Shown here: positions 62,352-64,000 of the stretch, one piece after another
How the letters are laid out: every line of letters begins with the position of its first letter
How positions within the stretch are numbered: the first letter of the stretch is position 1
Assembly (NCBI GenBank): GCA_028282885.1
Contig: JANQGX010000032.1
Coordinates: 22,439 to 86,438, forward strand
Origin: SAR324 cluster bacterium
GTDB taxonomy: Bacteria; SAR324; XYD2-FULL-50-16
Length of the DNA stretch: 64,000 nt
Direction of reading: 5' to 3'
Notes under the pieces: generated by a model
Seen by the model: the letters and a program-made list of their open reading frames with translations, nothing else
What the model was told of the DNA's origin: nothing
The model's database searches: none
Position numbers and translations under genes: made by a program

Positions 62352-63998
62352 ATGAAAAAAAACAGATACGGAATGATAAAAAGATTTTTCGGACTCTTAT
62401 TGTTGATTGCTTTTGTGTTGCCCGCCTCATCCATTGCTGCCAAGAGCAGTGTGCTCAGACTTGGCTGGAGCGAGGGGCCCCAGGCCGGTTTGAATCCATT
62501 CCTTGCCCGAAATGAAGGGGATTATATATTTATGTCGCTCATGTATGAGCCGCTTTGCATTCCCCTGATGAACGGGGAGGTAAAACCCTGGCTGGCCAAA
62601 AGCTGGAAATATGATGCCAAGGCCGATGCCTGGACTTTTAATCTGGATGAAAAGGCAAGGTGGAGTGACGGAAAACCCCTCACGGCTGAAGATGTCAAGT
62701 TTACCTTTGACACCGCCTATCAGTATAAGGTTCCCCTGGGCGCCACCACCAAAGCTTTTGTTAAATCCATCGAAGTTGTGGACAAGTACACTGTCAGATT
62801 TCATATGAAGCAGTCCTTTGCGGCTTTTCTTCCCAATGCCGGCGGCACTTTAATTATGCCCAAACACATCTGGTCCAAGGTCGGCGCTGTGGATAAGTAT
62901 AAAAATGACAAGCCGGTAGGCAGCGGTCCTTTTCTGCACAAGCAGTATGTTCCCAGGTCTCATCTGCATCTGGTAAAGAATGCCAACTACTGGAAGAAGG
63001 AGATTAAGATTGATTCGGTTGTCATTAAAATCTTTATGAATACCGAAGCGGCGGTGGTTGCCATCAAAAAGGGCGAACTGGATATCATGCCGGATCTTTC
63101 AGGTAACGAGTCCCTGATTCCCGCCCTGATGGGAGATAATAATATTCGGGTGGTGGTGGACAGGTGGCCGCATAATCTCTACATCGCTTTCAATCATAGA
63201 ATGTCCCCTATGAATAATCTTGACTTCAGAAAAGCTGTAGACATCGCCGTCAACAAAAAAGGTATTCTGAAAACGGCATTGGCAGGTTACGGAGAACTGC
63301 CCCTGATGGGTTATATACCGCCTTTGGTGACGAAATGGGCCAATAAGGATCTGAGCTGGCGAGGGTTGGAAATGTCCGAAGAGCAAAGAATCAATGAAGC
63401 AAACTCAATTCTGGACAAGCTCGGATACAAAAAAGATGGGGATGGGGTTCGGGTTAGAGACGGGAAAAAGCTTGAGCTGTCCTTGCGCTGCATGACCTAT
63501 CCGTCTTACATCCGGACCAGTCAAATGATTAAGGATGATCTGGCCAAAGTCGGAATCAAAATCAATGTCATGGTTTCCGACCCTCAAACACTGTACGGGG
63601 ATATCGTTTACAGTGGCAAGAGAACCCGGGATTGGCAGATGATGGTGCATGGTTCCACCATGAATCCCGATCCCGATCATTTTGCCAGGGAATTTGCCCC
63701 CGATAACCCCTCTCCCTGGGACAACGCCACAGCTTTCGGTTACAAGAATGCTTCGGTACAAACCTTACTGCAGAAGTCGAGAAGGGAGATGGACGGACAG
63801 AAGCGTCATGAATTAATTCAACAATCCCAGAAAGGATTTGCAGATGATCTTGCCGTCGTCACCCTGGGTCACAGGTTTCATCCTGCGGTATACCGAACCG
63901 ATAGATTCAAAGGTTGGAACCCGTTGCCCATTAACTACGGTGGAATGATTCACCCACTGGGATCCATTGTCAATATCGTTGAACTAAGCCCCAGGTAG
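62352..63998 (+). CDS. ABC transporter substrate-binding protein, family 5 (peptide/nickel type)
   Basis: A 548-residue periplasmic binding protein. A signal peptide (KRFFGLLLLIAFVLPASSIAA) is followed by the SBP_bac_5 pattern: EPLCIPLMNGEVKPWLAKSW, KARWSDGKPLTAEDVKFTFD, VGSGPFLHKQYVPR and NNLDFRKAVDIAVNKKGI. Such proteins capture oligopeptides, nickel chelates, sugars or opines. GGGAGAG precedes the ATG. The stop is 3 bases before the window edge, so permease and ATPase genes would lie beyond. Confidence 0.9.
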   Translation: MKKNRYGMIKRFFGLLLLIAFVLPASSIAAKSSVLRLGWSEGPQAGLNPFLARNEGDYIFMSLMYEPLCIPLMNGEVKPWLAKSWKYDAKADAWTFNLDEKARWSDGKPLTAEDVKFTFDTAYQYKVPLGATTKAFVKSIEVVDKYTVRFHMKQSFAAFLPNAGGTLIMPKHIWSKVGAVDKYKNDKPVGSGPFLHKQYVPRSHLHLVKNANYWKKEIKIDSVVIKIFMNTEAAVVAIKKGELDIMPDLSGNESLIPALMGDNNIRVVVDRWPHNLYIAFNHRMSPMNNLDFRKAVDIAVNKKGILKTALAGYGELPLMGYIPPLVTKWANKDLSWRGLEMSEEQRINEANSILDKLGYKKDGDGVRVRDGKKLELSLRCMTYPSYIRTSQMIKDDLAKVGIKINVMVSDPQTLYGDIVYSGKRTRDWQMMVHGSTMNPDPDHFAREFAPDNPSPWDNATAFGYKNASVQTLLQKSRREMDGQKRHELIQQSQKGFADDLAVVTLGHRFHPAVYRTDRFKGWNPLPINYGGMIHPLGSIVNIVELSPR

Positions 63999-64000
63999 GA

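Overview
The window looks like part of a chromosome of an anaerobic or microaerotolerant Gram-negative heterotroph. It encodes rubrerythrin, desulfoferrodoxin, rubredoxin and hemerythrin-type proteins, a TRAP transporter, Tat and lipoprotein signals, an AtuA-family protein and several radical SAM enzymes. This mix fits Desulfobacterota or a similar lineage, but I see no rRNA or other marker that fixes the taxon. I see no rRNA, tRNA, CRISPR array, prophage or intact insertion sequence.

Layout. 1-13.6 kb is a mosaic of small accessory genes, mostly on the minus strand: four GNAT acetyltransferases, a DJ-1/PfpI protein, a lipoprotein, an SDR epimerase, an exported SUMF1-transglutaminase fusion, a rhomboid protease, a glycosyltransferase and a trans-3-hydroxy-L-proline dehydratase. 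Gene relics (VOC/glyoxalase, alanine racemase, ornithine-cyclodeaminase family) lie between them.

13.8-20.7 kb is the most interesting region. It is a compact five-gene minus-strand operon: a PqqD/RRE-like protein, a radical SAM/SPASM enzyme, a Tat-exported lipoprotein with a seven-bladed WD40 propeller and a cysteine-repeat tail, a second radical SAM/SPASM enzyme, and a large HemN-like radical SAM protein with a U32-like N-terminal half. It looks like a RiPP-type maturation system acting on the tail of a folded, exported propeller protein. A molybdopterin oxidoreductase follows at 21.1-23.1 kb.

24.3-31.4 kb holds an AtuA-family protein, a complete TRAP transporter (DctP, DctQ, DctM), a class II HMG-CoA reductase and an XRE-cupin regulator. 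This is a plausible uptake and catabolic operon for mevalonate or a related branched acid. 35.7-40.6 kb holds a GntR regulator, an adenosine/adenine deaminase homologue, a second amidohydrolase and an NhaC-type antiporter, suggesting purine or related heterocycle salvage.

41.3-60.4 kb is rich in redox and oxygen-defence proteins: a rubredoxin-FMN dehydrogenase fusion, rubrerythrin, a ferritin-like protein, a rhodanese-ferritin-like fusion, desulfoferrodoxin, a hemerythrin-like protein, a nitroreductase and a DUF255 thioredoxin-fold protein. Among these lie a CoA-transferase pair, a ZIP transporter, a beta-CASP nuclease and a decayed xylose locus with an intact xylulokinase. The right end (60.5-64 kb) carries a DOMON-domain protein, a GntR regulator and the periplasmic binding protein of a peptide/nickel-type ABC transporter whose other subunits would lie beyond the window.
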